Origin: Hominenteromicrobium sp964531265
GTDB lineage: Bacteria; Bacillota; Clostridia; Oscillospirales; Acutalibacteraceae
Assembly (NCBI GenBank): GCA_964531265.1
Contig: CAZHDW010000021.1
Coordinates: forward strand, 1 to 31,555
DNA: 31,555 nt
Reading direction: 5' to 3'
Shown here: positions 7,892 through 16,088 of the stretch, in pieces
Numbering within the stretch: the stretch's first letter is position 1
How the letters are laid out: every line of letters starts with the position of its first letter
Translations under genes and position numbers: made by a program
The notes under the pieces: model-generated
Seen by the model: the letters and a program-made list of their open reading frames with translations, nothing else
Database searches by the model: none
Told to the model about the DNA's origin: nothing

Positions 7892-8728
7892 TTATTTGGG
7901 ATCTAACACCATGCATCTGCCGCACCTTGCACAGCCGTTACACAGCATTCGACTGCCGCATTTTTCGCACTGCGGGCCAAAATACGGCTTGTATTTATCA
8001 TCCTCTGTGATATCACGGCCCAGCTCATCTATAAGCTGCACCGGGTACCGCTTGCCCTGATAGGACAACCCGGATTTGTATGCCATTTCGCTCTGTACTC
8101 TCTTATTCGGCATGTGGTAGCGTCTGCCGTCTTTTAAGAAATTAGTTCCCGTCTCGATGAAATTAAAGGTCACATCGTGCTCCCTGCACTGACGGCTCAG
8201 CGACCGCACCCATTCGTAATCGCACGGGCGAGCAAGGTAGTCCCCTATCTCCACCGGGCCTATCATCGGCGCCACCATGATTCCCTTGTGCTTAAAAGGC
8301 AGGCTGTGCAGTATGGGTATGCGCTCATCCGCCCTGCGCTGATTCTCACAGGTAACGCTGAAGGAAACATTCTCCCAGCCGTTTCCCCAGTTGAACGGCA
8401 GACAGCTTTCAACACGTTCCGGCCTCTTTGTTAACAAACAGAACAGCACGTCACGCCGCGCATCCATTATCTCCCACGCCTCTCTGCGCCACTTGTCTGC
8501 CTCCTCGAGGAAGAAATCCGATGTCATGCAGACGCGCAGCTTTTCGCCGCTCTTTACCTTGTAATTCCCGGCGCGATCACGGCTTAAAGGATAGTTGAAG
8601 CCCGTTTTTGTGCGGTATATTTCGGCGCCGTTCTTGCCGCGCTGACTGTCCAGAAAATACATATAGCAATGTGCACAGCCCTCGCTGCACTTAACGCAGC
8701 CGTGCCACGGATTCCAAATATCGTGCAT
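7892..8728 (-). CDS. DUF5131 (phage Gp37/Gp68-like) radical-SAM-related protein
   Basis: The 278-residue protein opens with a WNPWHGCVKCSEGCAHCY stretch, the C-x3-C-x2-C cluster motif of the DUF5131 family, which is related to radical SAM enzymes and found in phages and bacteria. Further family marks are LTKRPERV (near residues 100-107), SVTCENQ, and a Cys-rich C-terminus (C-x2-C...CNGCARCGRC) that probably binds zinc or a second cluster. The substrate is unknown. A good promoter lies at 8767-8795, and a LexA-like box lies over the likely transcription start, hinting at damage control (inference). Confidence 0.88.
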   Translation of the reverse strand: MHDIWNPWHGCVKCSEGCAHCYMYFLDSQRGKNGAEIYRTKTGFNYPLSRDRAGNYKVKSGEKLRVCMTSDFFLEEADKWRREAWEIMDARRDVLFCLLTKRPERVESCLPFNWGNGWENVSFSVTCENQRRADERIPILHSLPFKHKGIMVAPMIGPVEIGDYLARPCDYEWVRSLSRQCREHDVTFNFIETGTNFLKDGRRYHMPNKRVQSEMAYKSGLSYQGKRYPVQLIDELGRDITEDDKYKPYFGPQCEKCGSRMLCNGCARCGRCMVLDPK

Positions 8729-8745
8729 GACCCCACCTCGCTTTT

Positions 8746-8759
8746 CAAACGTTCGTTCT
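8746..8759 (-). promoter_or_regulatory. Candidate LexA (SOS) box
   Basis: AGAACGAACGTTTG on the minus strand matches 12 of 14 positions of the Gram-positive LexA consensus CGAACRNRYGTTYC. It lies just downstream of the -10 of the DUF5131 promoter, a normal repressor position. No lexA gene is in the window. Confidence 0.4.
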
Positions 8760-8766
8760 TAAGATA

Positions 8767-8795
8767 ATTCTATCACACACTCAGCTTAAAAGCAA
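8767..8795 (-). promoter_or_regulatory. Promoter of the DUF5131 gene
   Basis: TTGCTT (8790-8795) and TAGAAT (8767-8772) on the minus strand with a 17-bp spacer. Confidence 0.65.
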
Positions 8796-8797
8796 TA

Positions 8798-8829
8798 AAA
8801 AAGTGCGCAGGGCCAAAAGCTCTGCGCAC
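8798..8829 (-). terminator. Terminator of the antiporter gene
   Basis: An 11-bp stem (8803-8813 with 8819-8829, one G-T pair) with a CAAAA loop is followed on the minus strand by a run of six T. Confidence 0.8.
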
Positions 8830-8854
8830 GTAAGGGCTATTATGTTTTTGGAGC

Positions 8855-10147
8855 TCAGCCGTTCAGGGTAAAGGTCTTGCCTTCGGTGTTCTCCTGTCTT
8901 GCACTTGTCTTGCCCTCCGGCTTAATTTCACCGGCAGCAAACAGAGAGCGCTTGGTCAGGGACGGGCCGACAAGCTCGTAAACCAGCACGGAGAAGAGCA
9001 CGACATTTCTCACGATAGCGCCGTCTGCCAGATTTGCAGCGGTAACAGCCATACCGAGAGCAACACCTGCCTGCGGCAGAAGTGTGATGCCGAGGTGCTT
9101 CTGGATACTTGCGCTGCAATGAGTCATCTTGCAGCTGAGATATGCACCGGAGATCTTACCTGTGGAGCGGAATACTATGTAGATAACACCGATCAGCAGA
9201 ACGAGCGGATTGCTGAGAATCTTAAGGTCAAGCTCAGCACCGGAAATAACGAAGAACAGAATGTTCAGCGGAGCTGTCCAGCGCTCAACACGATCCATGA
9301 GCTCTTCGGAGGTCTTGCAGATATTGCAGAACAGTGTGCCCGTCATCATGCAGACGAGGAGCAGGGAGAAGCCGACATGAACACCGGCAATCTCAAAGGA
9401 TATCTGGGATGCGCCAACCATCAGGAAAACGAATGCCGCTGACAGGGAAAGGCGCTTGCTGCGTGAATGGAAGTATGTCTCCAGCCAGTTGAGCAGTATG
9501 CCGCCGATTGCACCGAGAACCAGTGAGAAGACGATCTCGATGACCGGCTCAAGAACAACGCTGACAACGCTTACGCTGCCCTGCTCAAGTGCGGTAGCAA
9601 TACCGAAGGAAGCAGAGAACAGTATGAGACCTACTGCGTCATCGATGGCAACGACCATCAGGAGCAGCTTGGTCAGCGGGCCGTCAGCCTTATACTGACG
9701 AACGACCATCAGAGTTGCCGCCGGTGCTGTTGCGGAAGCGATAGCACCGAGTGTTATTGCTGCCGGCAGGGAGATGAGCTCCGGATTCAGGAGATGCAGA
9801 GCGATGAGTGCTATATCCACTATAACAGTTGTAAGAACAGCCTGCAAAATACCGACTGTCATTGCCTGCTTACCCATTGTTTTAAGCTGACTTAAGCGAA
9901 ATTCATTGCCTATTGCAAAGGCGATGAAGCCCAGTGCAGTCTGAGTGATGATGTCAAATCCCTCAACCTGCTCCATGGAGACAAAGCCCAGGCCTCCAAT
10001 GCCCAATCTTCCAAGGCAGTACGGGCCGAGCAGCAAGCCGCCGACCAAATACGCAGTAACTGCGGGCAGCTTAAAGACCTTGGCCAGACGGGACATGAGC
10101 AGTCCGGCAATAAGCGCTACCGCCAGACAAATCATAATTTCCTTCAT
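8855..10147 (-). CDS. Cation:proton antiporter (CPA2 / Na+/H+ exchanger family)
   Basis: The protein of about 430 residues has 12-13 hydrophobic helices and the typical start of the KefB/NapA-like monovalent cation:proton antiporters (KLPAVTAYLVGGLLLGPY near residues 25-42). A later AIDDAVGLILFS segment near residue 170 carries the paired Asp residues needed for ion binding. It should exchange Na+ or K+ for H+ in the plasma membrane. There is no TrkA-N domain at the C-terminus. The ATG at 10147 is preferred (AGAGG about 9 nt upstream) over a TTG two codons earlier. It has its own consensus promoter and terminator. Confidence 0.92.
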   Translation of the reverse strand: MKEIMICLAVALIAGLLMSRLAKVFKLPAVTAYLVGGLLLGPYCLGRLGIGGLGFVSMEQVEGFDIITQTALGFIAFAIGNEFRLSQLKTMGKQAMTVGILQAVLTTVIVDIALIALHLLNPELISLPAAITLGAIASATAPAATLMVVRQYKADGPLTKLLLMVVAIDDAVGLILFSASFGIATALEQGSVSVVSVVLEPVIEIVFSLVLGAIGGILLNWLETYFHSRSKRLSLSAAFVFLMVGASQISFEIAGVHVGFSLLLVCMMTGTLFCNICKTSEELMDRVERWTAPLNILFFVISGAELDLKILSNPLVLLIGVIYIVFRSTGKISGAYLSCKMTHCSASIQKHLGITLLPQAGVALGMAVTAANLADGAIVRNVVLFSVLVYELVGPSLTKRSLFAAGEIKPEGKTSARQENTEGKTFTLNG

Positions 10148-10210
10148 TACCAATTACCTCTTTTCGAAACTATAGGGGTTTTCAAAAGGTACCCCATATT
10201 AACCATGAGC

Positions 10211-10239
10211 ATTCTACTCTAATTCTCAAATTGTGTCAA
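10211..10239 (-). promoter_or_regulatory. Consensus promoter of the antiporter gene
   Basis: TTGACA (10234-10239) and TAGAAT (10211-10216) on the minus strand with a 17-bp spacer. The leader to the start codon is about 57 nt. Confidence 0.8.
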
Positions 10240-10500
10240 TGTTGCAAATGGAATCTTTTTTCGCACAAAATCATCGGCTTTTTGTGCTTATACGTCAAAG
10301 TTGTTAATCAAATCACAATCCGCTTTAAATATTCTTACAAAGCTGAAACTTTTGCTGATATTTATTGTTCGGTATTTTCAAAAAACAATATACTCCCATA
10401 TTCGGTAGGTACAGATGAAGCACTAACCTGGGAGAAACAAAGGCTCCCCCTGTGTAAAGGGCAGCTATTGAAAAAGCCACGGCGCTGTGAGCCGCAGGCA
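10240..10500. other. Intergenic stretch with a weak hairpin and a decayed REP-like element
   Basis: No gene is seen here. 10441-10500 contains GCTCCCC...GGGCAGC and CGGC...GCCG arms, recalling the element at 4570-4613 in a decayed form. A weak hairpin (GCACAAAA with TTTTGTGC) lies near 10262-10288. The rest is AT-rich without signals I can name. Confidence 0.35.
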
Positions 10501-10502
10501 TA

Positions 10503-10536
10503 AAAAAAGAACCACACGTCTGTGTGGTTCTTTTTT
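10503..10536 (-). terminator. Terminator of the 5S rRNA gene
   Basis: A stem of about 15 bp around ACCACAC/GTGTGGT with a 4-nt loop is extended by A-run and T-run arms on either side. It sits 4 nt after the 5S gene on the minus strand. Confidence 0.85.
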
Positions 10537-10539
10537 GTG

Positions 10540-10653
<114 letters not shown>

Positions 10654-10688
10654 CTATTTTGTTTGCCGTCTCATCTGACGGCTTAGAT

Positions 10689-10717
10689 ATAATACCACAT
10701 AGTTTCGGAAATTGCAA
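10689..10717 (-). promoter_or_regulatory. Promoter of the solitary 5S gene
   Basis: TTGCAA (10712-10717) and TATTAT (10689-10694) on the minus strand with a 17-bp spacer, about 35 bp before the 5S sequence. Confidence 0.75.
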
Positions 10718-10815
10718 GCCTTTTTTTAAATTTTTTTCGAAAATTTTTCAAAAAGTTTTCGATTCACAATATATAGTGGTAATAATCATGTGCTACACAA
10801 GGTATAGAATGGTTT

Positions 10816-11769
10816 TTAGTTTGTTCTTCCTGCGGCATTCATACCGTTCTCAGCAATCACCGTATTTTCGGTGGTCTGAGAGGGGGCAGAGGTTATCGGA
10901 AGCACCGTATTATCCACCACCGTAGTCAGCATGGCAAGGTATCCGTCGGCACTCAGCTCAGCGCCGCTGCCGCTCTCGGACACACAATAGCCCTCGGAGA
11001 TACCCTCCGCCGGGAAAACGGACGAGGTGTCCGCAAAGGTGATTCCGGAATTCGCACAAAACGCCCTCATGCCTCCGTTAAAGCTCTGTATCGCGGCGTT
11101 ATCCGGCACGACCTCGCTATCCGCTCTGTTCGGAGTGATGGCCAGCAAAACTATCTTCACGTCCGGACAAGCCTGCTGTAGGCACAAAAGCGCCGTCTGC
11201 GCATCGATAAGTGCATCCGCGTTGCTTTCCTGAGCAAGCTCCTCCCTGCCCATTTGCAGAAACACCGTCTTGGCCGAGGTCTTTTCAATCGCGGAAACCA
11301 GGGAGACATATTCTCCGTACAGATTAAAGGTGAGCGCACCGCCACTGAACTCATCCCTCATCGATTTCCATGTATAGCTGTCGGACGTCATGAAAAGTGC
11401 CTTTCCGAGCAGCTTATCAAGCTCGGAATTTTCAAGCATGGCATTCTGTATGCCGCGCACATCCGCACCGCCGACGATCAGACCGCCGCTGAAGAACTCC
11501 GCGTCCTCATCCAGATCGCTTTGGGCGCTGTTAAGCTTTTCGGGCTTTATGGTGGAGAAAAACTCCGGCTGACCGGAGAACAGCATATCGGAGACGCCGC
11601 TGCCCCCATCATTTGAAACCGCTCTGTAGACCGCAAACACCACAATCAGCATTACGCATACCGCAACAGCCGGCAATAGATTCACTTTTTTCTTTTTGGA
11701 TTTCTGTGTGCCCCGCCGCGAAGCAGTATTTTCTCTGTCGCGCGTACCGCGCTTTTTGCGTTCCGCCAA
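10816..11769 (-). CDS. Membrane-anchored SGNH-hydrolase-like protein lacking catalytic residues
   Basis: The 317-residue protein has a very basic cytoplasmic start (to residue 29), one membrane helix (about 30-50) and an extracytoplasmic part that follows the SGNH/GDSL order. The usual residues are changed: the GDS block is replaced by IVGGADVRG (98-106), the GxND block by LQMGREEL (171-178), and the final DGIHLS block by GAELSADGY (269-277). SGNH proteins are esterases or acyltransferases acting on cell-envelope sugars; this one may be non-catalytic and only bind. The start is TTG, 8 nt after GTGAGG. A consensus promoter lies at 11804-11832. Confidence 0.65.
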   Translation of the reverse strand: MAERKKRGTRDRENTASRRGTQKSKKKKVNLLPAVAVCVMLIVVFAVYRAVSNDGGSGVSDMLFSGQPEFFSTIKPEKLNSAQSDLDEDAEFFSGGLIVGGADVRGIQNAMLENSELDKLLGKALFMTSDSYTWKSMRDEFSGGALTFNLYGEYVSLVSAIEKTSAKTVFLQMGREELAQESNADALIDAQTALLCLQQACPDVKIVLLAITPNRADSEVVPDNAAIQSFNGGMRAFCANSGITFADTSSVFPAEGISEGYCVSESGSGAELSADGYLAMLTTVVDNTVLPITSAPSQTTENTVIAENGMNAAGRTN

Positions 11770-11803
11770 AGCTGTGGCCTCACTTTCAAATATATTTTTA
11801 CTT

Positions 11804-11832
11804 ATTTTAAAGCCTTACAGCATTTATGTCAA
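11804..11832 (-). promoter_or_regulatory. Consensus promoter of the SGNH-like gene
   Basis: TTGACA (11827-11832) and TAAAAT (11804-11809) on the minus strand with a 17-bp spacer. Confidence 0.8.
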
Positions 11833-11864
11833 TCCCCGCATCCGCCGCTTTTCATATATAAGGA

Positions 11865-11890
11865 AAACAGCTCTCCCGATGTGGGAGAGC
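11865..11890 (-). terminator. Terminator of the TldD-TldE operon
   Basis: An 8-bp perfect stem (11870-11877 with 11883-11890) with a 5-nt loop. The T-tract after it on the minus strand is short (TGTTTTCC). Confidence 0.65.
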
Positions 11891-11905
11891 CGCTATACTT
11901 ATATA

Positions 11906-13189
11906 TTAGAATACTTTCATGCCGTAGAGAACAGCCTTCTTCGGGCCGACATAGCCCACATAGCCGTTATGTGCCACGATATCCTTTGAGAGGCGAATGC
12001 TGTTCAGCACCTCGCTGAGCTTGCCTGCAACGGATATTCCCGTGATCGGTGTGATCTTCTCGCCGTCATGATAATATGCCAGACGAACCTCGCCGCCGAT
12101 ATAATCATTGAAGAAGTCCACCTGCATACCTGAGGTTGATACCACCTCGACATACGGGCCTGTCTCGAACTCCGCAGCATCCGCTGTGCCAGCATCGACA
12201 CGGATGCAGCCGAGGCTGCCTGTGGGCGTCTCGCCAAGGTACTGGCCAAAACGATTGGAGCCGTAGTAATTCACAGCCTTACCGCCATCTACAACGCGCA
12301 TCTCGCCGAGGGACATACCGTCGGAATCAAATTTTGCACTGTCCGTGCTACCCTTTACCTCGCCGACCATGGTAATGCCGATAAGGTCTCCCGTAGGCGC
12401 CTTCTGCACGGCATCGCCCTTGCTGAATATATTTGCATGAGCATATACGGAGGAATAATTGAGATTACCGACAATACGTGCCGCAAGGCCGGAGAACTCC
12501 TGCTTGCCGATTATCAACTTGCACTCCGGGATGCTCTCGGGCTTGACTGCCTCATATCTTGCCTTGACCTCAGCCATTTTACCGGCTATCTCATCCGCCA
12601 TGGCCTCGCTGTCGAAGTTATTGAAATTATACTGTTCGTATAATTCAACACTCAGCTCCTTGCCGTTATAGGTAGGAATAGCCTCCACCATAGCGTCGTA
12701 GCGAACCTGCTTTTTGTTGAGTCCGCGGCTGTTGGCTACGGTCTCAGTGTGCTTATTGATGAATACCTCAACGGAGTTCAAAGTGCCGTTTTCCACCTTG
12801 TTTGCGGCAAAAACGGTATCGGCTGCAAGCGAAGCCAGCTCCATGGCATCATAGTCCTTGAAGTTGCTCTCCACCTCAAATTCGCCCGTCTCGTTCGCCG
12901 GGAGGGTATATGCCTTATTATTGATGAGACCTGCCTTCTCGACCGCCTCATCAATCATGCTGCTTATCTGCTCCTCTGTTGTGGAGGAGTACACCGGGAA
13001 GCGTGCATCGCCCTTGTACTCGCCGTGATCCACATACACGGTAACCTCCTTATCGCAGGTATCCGTGCGGCGAACCGTCTCCAGCTTGCCCTTTACGAAA
13101 AACAGCTCACAGCTCTCCTTTGCATGGACGTTTATCTTGTAATCGCTCACGCCGCTGTGCTTTTCAAGAAGCTCAATGATAGTTTTCAT
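11906..13189 (-). CDS. TldE/PmbA-type metalloprotease subunit
   Basis: The 427-residue protein is of the TldD/PmbA family and lacks the HExxxH zinc motif found in its partner, so it is the TldE (PmbA) type. In the known TldD-TldE complex this subunit helps form the chamber that cleaves unfolded or modified peptides in the cytoplasm, for example the microcin B17 leader and the CcdA antitoxin. The family C-terminal region with DVVSTSGMQVDF-like elements is seen near residues 350-370. It overlaps the upstream gene by ATGA (13186-13189), so the two are translationally coupled and probably made in equal amounts. Confidence 0.9.
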   Translation of the reverse strand: MKTIIELLEKHSGVSDYKINVHAKESCELFFVKGKLETVRRTDTCDKEVTVYVDHGEYKGDARFPVYSSTTEEQISSMIDEAVEKAGLINNKAYTLPANETGEFEVESNFKDYDAMELASLAADTVFAANKVENGTLNSVEVFINKHTETVANSRGLNKKQVRYDAMVEAIPTYNGKELSVELYEQYNFNNFDSEAMADEIAGKMAEVKARYEAVKPESIPECKLIIGKQEFSGLAARIVGNLNYSSVYAHANIFSKGDAVQKAPTGDLIGITMVGEVKGSTDSAKFDSDGMSLGEMRVVDGGKAVNYYGSNRFGQYLGETPTGSLGCIRVDAGTADAAEFETGPYVEVVSTSGMQVDFFNDYIGGEVRLAYYHDGEKITPITGISVAGKLSEVLNSIRLSKDIVAHNGYVGYVGPKKAVLYGMKVF

Positions 13190-14589
13190 CCCAGTTTCAC
13201 CCTCACTTTCAATGCCGGGCCGCCATCACTGACGCGTACCCATTCCTTTGCACCCTTACCGCAGCTGCCGGAGCCGATAACATTAAAGTCATCGGATACC
13301 ATTGAAATGGACTTGAGCAGGTCGGGCACGTAGCCGCTGAGAACTACCGGGGATACATAATTATCCGTCAGCTTTCCGTCAACTATCTCGATGCCGTACT
13401 GTGCAACACACTGAATAGCCCAGTTTTTCGGGTCTTCCATGCCGTTATTCGTCTCAAACAGCATGTAGCCGTGGTCTATGGAGGCTATCATATCCTCAAG
13501 CTTATCCGTACCCTTCTCAAAGAAGGTGTTTGTCATGCGGGAATACGCCTTTCTTCTGGTAGATTCTCTTCTGCCGTTGCCAGTCGGAGCAAGGCCGAGC
13601 TGTGTGGCGGAGGCCAGGTCGGAAATACCCGCAACGAGTATGCCGTCCTTTATTATCTGTGTATCGCCGGCAAGAACGCCGTCATCATCAAAGAAATAGG
13701 AGCCTGCGCTTATAACGGATGCAGCACCGTCACGCATATTGCTTATCGGAGAAGCCACATACTTGCCGACATATTCCTTGGCAAGTGCACGATCCTTAAC
13801 GAACTGATCGAGCTCAACGCCATGGCCGAAGGCCTCATGTGCTATAAGACCGGTAATGGACGGGTCGGTTATGACATCGTACACACCGGGGGTCATCGGC
13901 TTTGCAAGTGTAAGCTTATCGGCCTTTGCAAGCAGCTTATCCATGAGTGTGGGAAGCTCCTTGATAACATCGCCGATGAGGTAGCTGTTGGAGCCCTCAC
14001 GCACCTGAACTACCTTGCCGTTATCCTTATACACCGCAACCATGCCGCCATTCAGCCAGGTAAGGTTCTGGTCAAGCTCTCGGTTTTCGGATACAAAGAG
14101 CTTGGATATCTCTCTTTTATCTATGGATACAACCGCATTCAGCAGCTTATCGCTCTTTTTCAGCAAGTCCGCGCAGACATTCTTGCAAAAATCGAGGAGC
14201 TGATTCTCGGAATACTCGGCAAAATCATGCTTGCGTTCAAAGGACTGTACAAGCGGCTCATCGCTGAGCTTTACTTCGCCTATTGTATTAGCCTTAAGCC
14301 TATCGTTGATTTCAAAGGCCTTTGTAAGCTTTTCGGCGAGTGCTGCGATATCTCCGGAAATATCATCCATGGAGTACTCGAAAAATGTGCTTCCGCGGCT
14401 CATTTTAACGACAAAACCGCACTCCATATCCCTGTTGGAGGTGATGGAGGAGGTGTTTTTATCCACCCTGATGGTCTTGCCCTGAATATCCGCACCCAAA
14501 ACGCTGACATACGTATAGTGCTTCTTCAATTCCTTTACGAGCTCCTTTGCGGCAGCACGCCTGGAATTCAGAAATTCAGAAAAACTCAT
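13186..14589 (-). CDS. TldD-type zinc metalloprotease subunit
   Basis: The 467-residue protein carries the TldD active site GLIAHEAFGHGVELDQ, with the HExxxH zinc ligands at H251, E252 and H256, and a GSGSCGKG segment near residue 445 that supplies the Cys zinc ligand of this family. With TldE it should form a cytoplasmic peptidase that threads short unfolded or modified peptides. The start at 14589 has AGAAGGG 6 nt upstream, and a promoter at 14622-14649. Housekeeping is the default role. A link to the modified-peptide cluster 6 kb away is only a possibility. Confidence 0.92.
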   Translation of the reverse strand: MSFSEFLNSRRAAAKELVKELKKHYTYVSVLGADIQGKTIRVDKNTSSITSNRDMECGFVVKMSRGSTFFEYSMDDISGDIAALAEKLTKAFEINDRLKANTIGEVKLSDEPLVQSFERKHDFAEYSENQLLDFCKNVCADLLKKSDKLLNAVVSIDKREISKLFVSENRELDQNLTWLNGGMVAVYKDNGKVVQVREGSNSYLIGDVIKELPTLMDKLLAKADKLTLAKPMTPGVYDVITDPSITGLIAHEAFGHGVELDQFVKDRALAKEYVGKYVASPISNMRDGAASVISAGSYFFDDDGVLAGDTQIIKDGILVAGISDLASATQLGLAPTGNGRRESTRRKAYSRMTNTFFEKGTDKLEDMIASIDHGYMLFETNNGMEDPKNWAIQCVAQYGIEIVDGKLTDNYVSPVVLSGYVPDLLKSISMVSDDFNVIGSGSCGKGAKEWVRVSDGGPALKVRVKLG

Positions 14590-14621
14590 GTATATCCCTT
14601 CTTTTCAAATAAGATATCTCC

Positions 14622-14649
14622 AGTATACCAGATTTAATAAAAAATGCAA
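14622..14649 (-). promoter_or_regulatory. Promoter of the TldD-TldE operon
   Basis: TTGCAT (14644-14649) and TATACT (14622-14627) on the minus strand with a 16-bp spacer and a TG extension. Confidence 0.65.
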
Positions 14650-14667
14650 CTTTTAGTTTTGATTCCT

Positions 14668-14701
14668 TCAAAAAAAGAGAGCTACCAAGTGGGCAACTCT
14701 C
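14668..14701 (-). terminator. Terminator of the TetR-GNAT operon
   Basis: A 10-bp stem in RNA (14677-14686 with 14692-14701, two G-U pairs) with a 5-nt loop is followed on the minus strand by six to seven T. Confidence 0.7.
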
Positions 14702-14707
14702 AAGGAA

Positions 14708-14837
14708 TCATCTCAATCCGTACAGTCCGAACGGGTCTGTCTCTAGCTCTTTCCTGTAGAGGCTGACCACATTCCATATATCAAAGAACATATATTTACA
14801 ATTTCCTATAAAGCCCTCCGAATCAGTCGTCCATGTA
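14708..14837 (-). pseudogene. Possible gene remnant after the GNAT gene
   Basis: A minus-strand frame reads through about 40 codons and ends ..YRKELETDPFGLYGLR before a stop at 14708. It has a coding-like composition, but I see no ribosome binding site, and the upstream part of the frame lies inside the GNAT gene. It may be the tail of a degraded gene. I do not know the family. Confidence 0.25.
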
Positions 14838-15710
14838 TTATGCGTGTGAAAGCTCCGGAAAGTACAGCTTATCCTGCTCAAGGCCGGAGAAATCGCCGCC
14901 ATAGCACATCAATCTGTAGTCGCTTCCGCCGTCATACGGCACGGCGTCAAACAGCTCGGCATCCGTCCTGAGCGGTGCAAAGCCCAGCCTCAGGCCGATG
15001 TCACAGCCCTTGATTCTCGACAGTACGGTTTCAAGAGATATCCTCTCCCTGCATATCACGCTCTGCAACACCACATTTCCGTCCTCATCATCCAGCACTA
15101 TGAAGCAATCAATGTCCTCTGCGTAATAAACATTGTCCATACCTGCGGTGTAGAACATCTGCAAGCCGATTTTATTCGTCTGCTCAAGGGCGCTGTTAAC
15201 GGCACTGCCCCGGACATACTCCATATACTTTGCTTTTATTTCGGCATTGCCCTTATCGACCGGCTCAAAGGCTGCCTCCGAGCACAGTGTAACGGCTTTT
15301 TTCAGCCTGTATACATACTGACCGCAGGCCTTAAAGCCGAGCTTTTCGTAGAAGCCGAGCGCATCGAGATCTCCGAAAAGATAGAAACCGTCGCATTCAT
15401 CCTTGAATTCCTTGATGATATGCTCCATAAGCTTCCTCGCAAGGCCCTCGTGACGCCTTGCCTCATCCGTCATTACCGTTCCTATCTGGATATACTTCTT
15501 TTTAACGCCGTTCTGCAAAAAGCTCATTCTGTTCGCAGAGGCATTGGAGATCATCTTGTCACCGTCCAAAAGCGAATACGGGATGTAGTCCCCATTCCAA
15601 TATCCGCCTGTTACCCATGCTTCAAAGTCGAAGCCGAAGATTTTCCGAGTCAGCTCATTCAGTTTATGTCTCAGCTCCGCGCTTCCCATGTAATCCGATA
15701 TCATTTGCAT
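14838..15710 (-). CDS. GNAT family N-acetyltransferase (two-domain length)
   Basis: The 290-residue protein has an N-terminal GNAT-like acetyl-CoA binding region: VMTDEARRHEGLARKLM near residues 78-94, then LFGDLDALGFYEKLGFKACG near 116-135 with the typical FYEKLGF. The remaining 150 residues may be a second, more divergent lobe. The substrate is unknown. GAGGAG lies 7 nt before the ATG. It starts 27 bp after the broken ABC ATPase, and a terminator follows, so it appears to be the last gene of the TetR-led operon. Confidence 0.85.
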   Translation of the reverse strand: MQMISDYMGSAELRHKLNELTRKIFGFDFEAWVTGGYWNGDYIPYSLLDGDKMISNASANRMSFLQNGVKKKYIQIGTVMTDEARRHEGLARKLMEHIIKEFKDECDGFYLFGDLDALGFYEKLGFKACGQYVYRLKKAVTLCSEAAFEPVDKGNAEIKAKYMEYVRGSAVNSALEQTNKIGLQMFYTAGMDNVYYAEDIDCFIVLDDEDGNVVLQSVICRERISLETVLSRIKGCDIGLRLGFAPLRTDAELFDAVPYDGGSDYRLMCYGGDFSGLEQDKLYFPELSHA

Positions 15711-15737
15711 TTTATCACTCCTCTTTTTTATTTTCGC

Positions 15738-16068
15738 TCAGCCGTTGTCGCACAGGTCGCGCATAATGCCATTTAGCAGATATGATGCCTTAGGGTCAAG
15801 GCCGACGAAAGGCTCATCCATGATGATGAGCTTCGGCTCATGCACAAGCGCCGCTGTCATATCCCAGAATGCCGCAGCATGATCTCAGCGTAGTGGTCTT
15901 TCCGGCACCGTTATGCCCGGTAAAGCCGTATATCTCCCCGGGAAGTATCTCCAGTGAGAGATCGTCAACGGCCTTTTTCTCGCCATAACTCTTTGTGAGG
16001 TGTTCTATTCTGAGCATTCCGACCCCACTTTTATCGTGTCCCTCGGCACGATAAGCACTTGTCTTCAT
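15738..16068 (-). pseudogene. ABC transporter ATPase, internal deletion and frameshift
   Basis: The first frame (from 16068) holds an ABC ATPase start with MLRIEHLTKSYGEKKAVDDL and a Walker A GHNGAGKTTT, then stops at 15838. From about 15860 a second frame reads ALVHEPKLIIMDEPFVGLDP, the Walker B and D-loop region, and stops at 15738. The roughly 80-100 residues normally in between (Q-loop and LSGGQ signature) are missing, the parts are out of frame, and the C-terminal end is cut off. The gene cannot make a working ATPase. An AAAGGAG site 7 nt before the start shows it was once translated. No permease gene remains. Confidence 0.88.
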
Positions 16069-16088
16069 AATAATTCTCCTTTTTCAAA

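Noticed and set aside
10154..10210. Riboswitch in the antiporter leader
   Set aside because: Only a weak GGGGT/ACCCC hairpin is present in a leader of about 57 nt; no known riboswitch core can be seen.
13471..14637. A 388-codon plus-strand frame
   Set aside because: It is the antisense image of the TldD gene, whose HExxxH site, start signal and coupling to TldE are clear.
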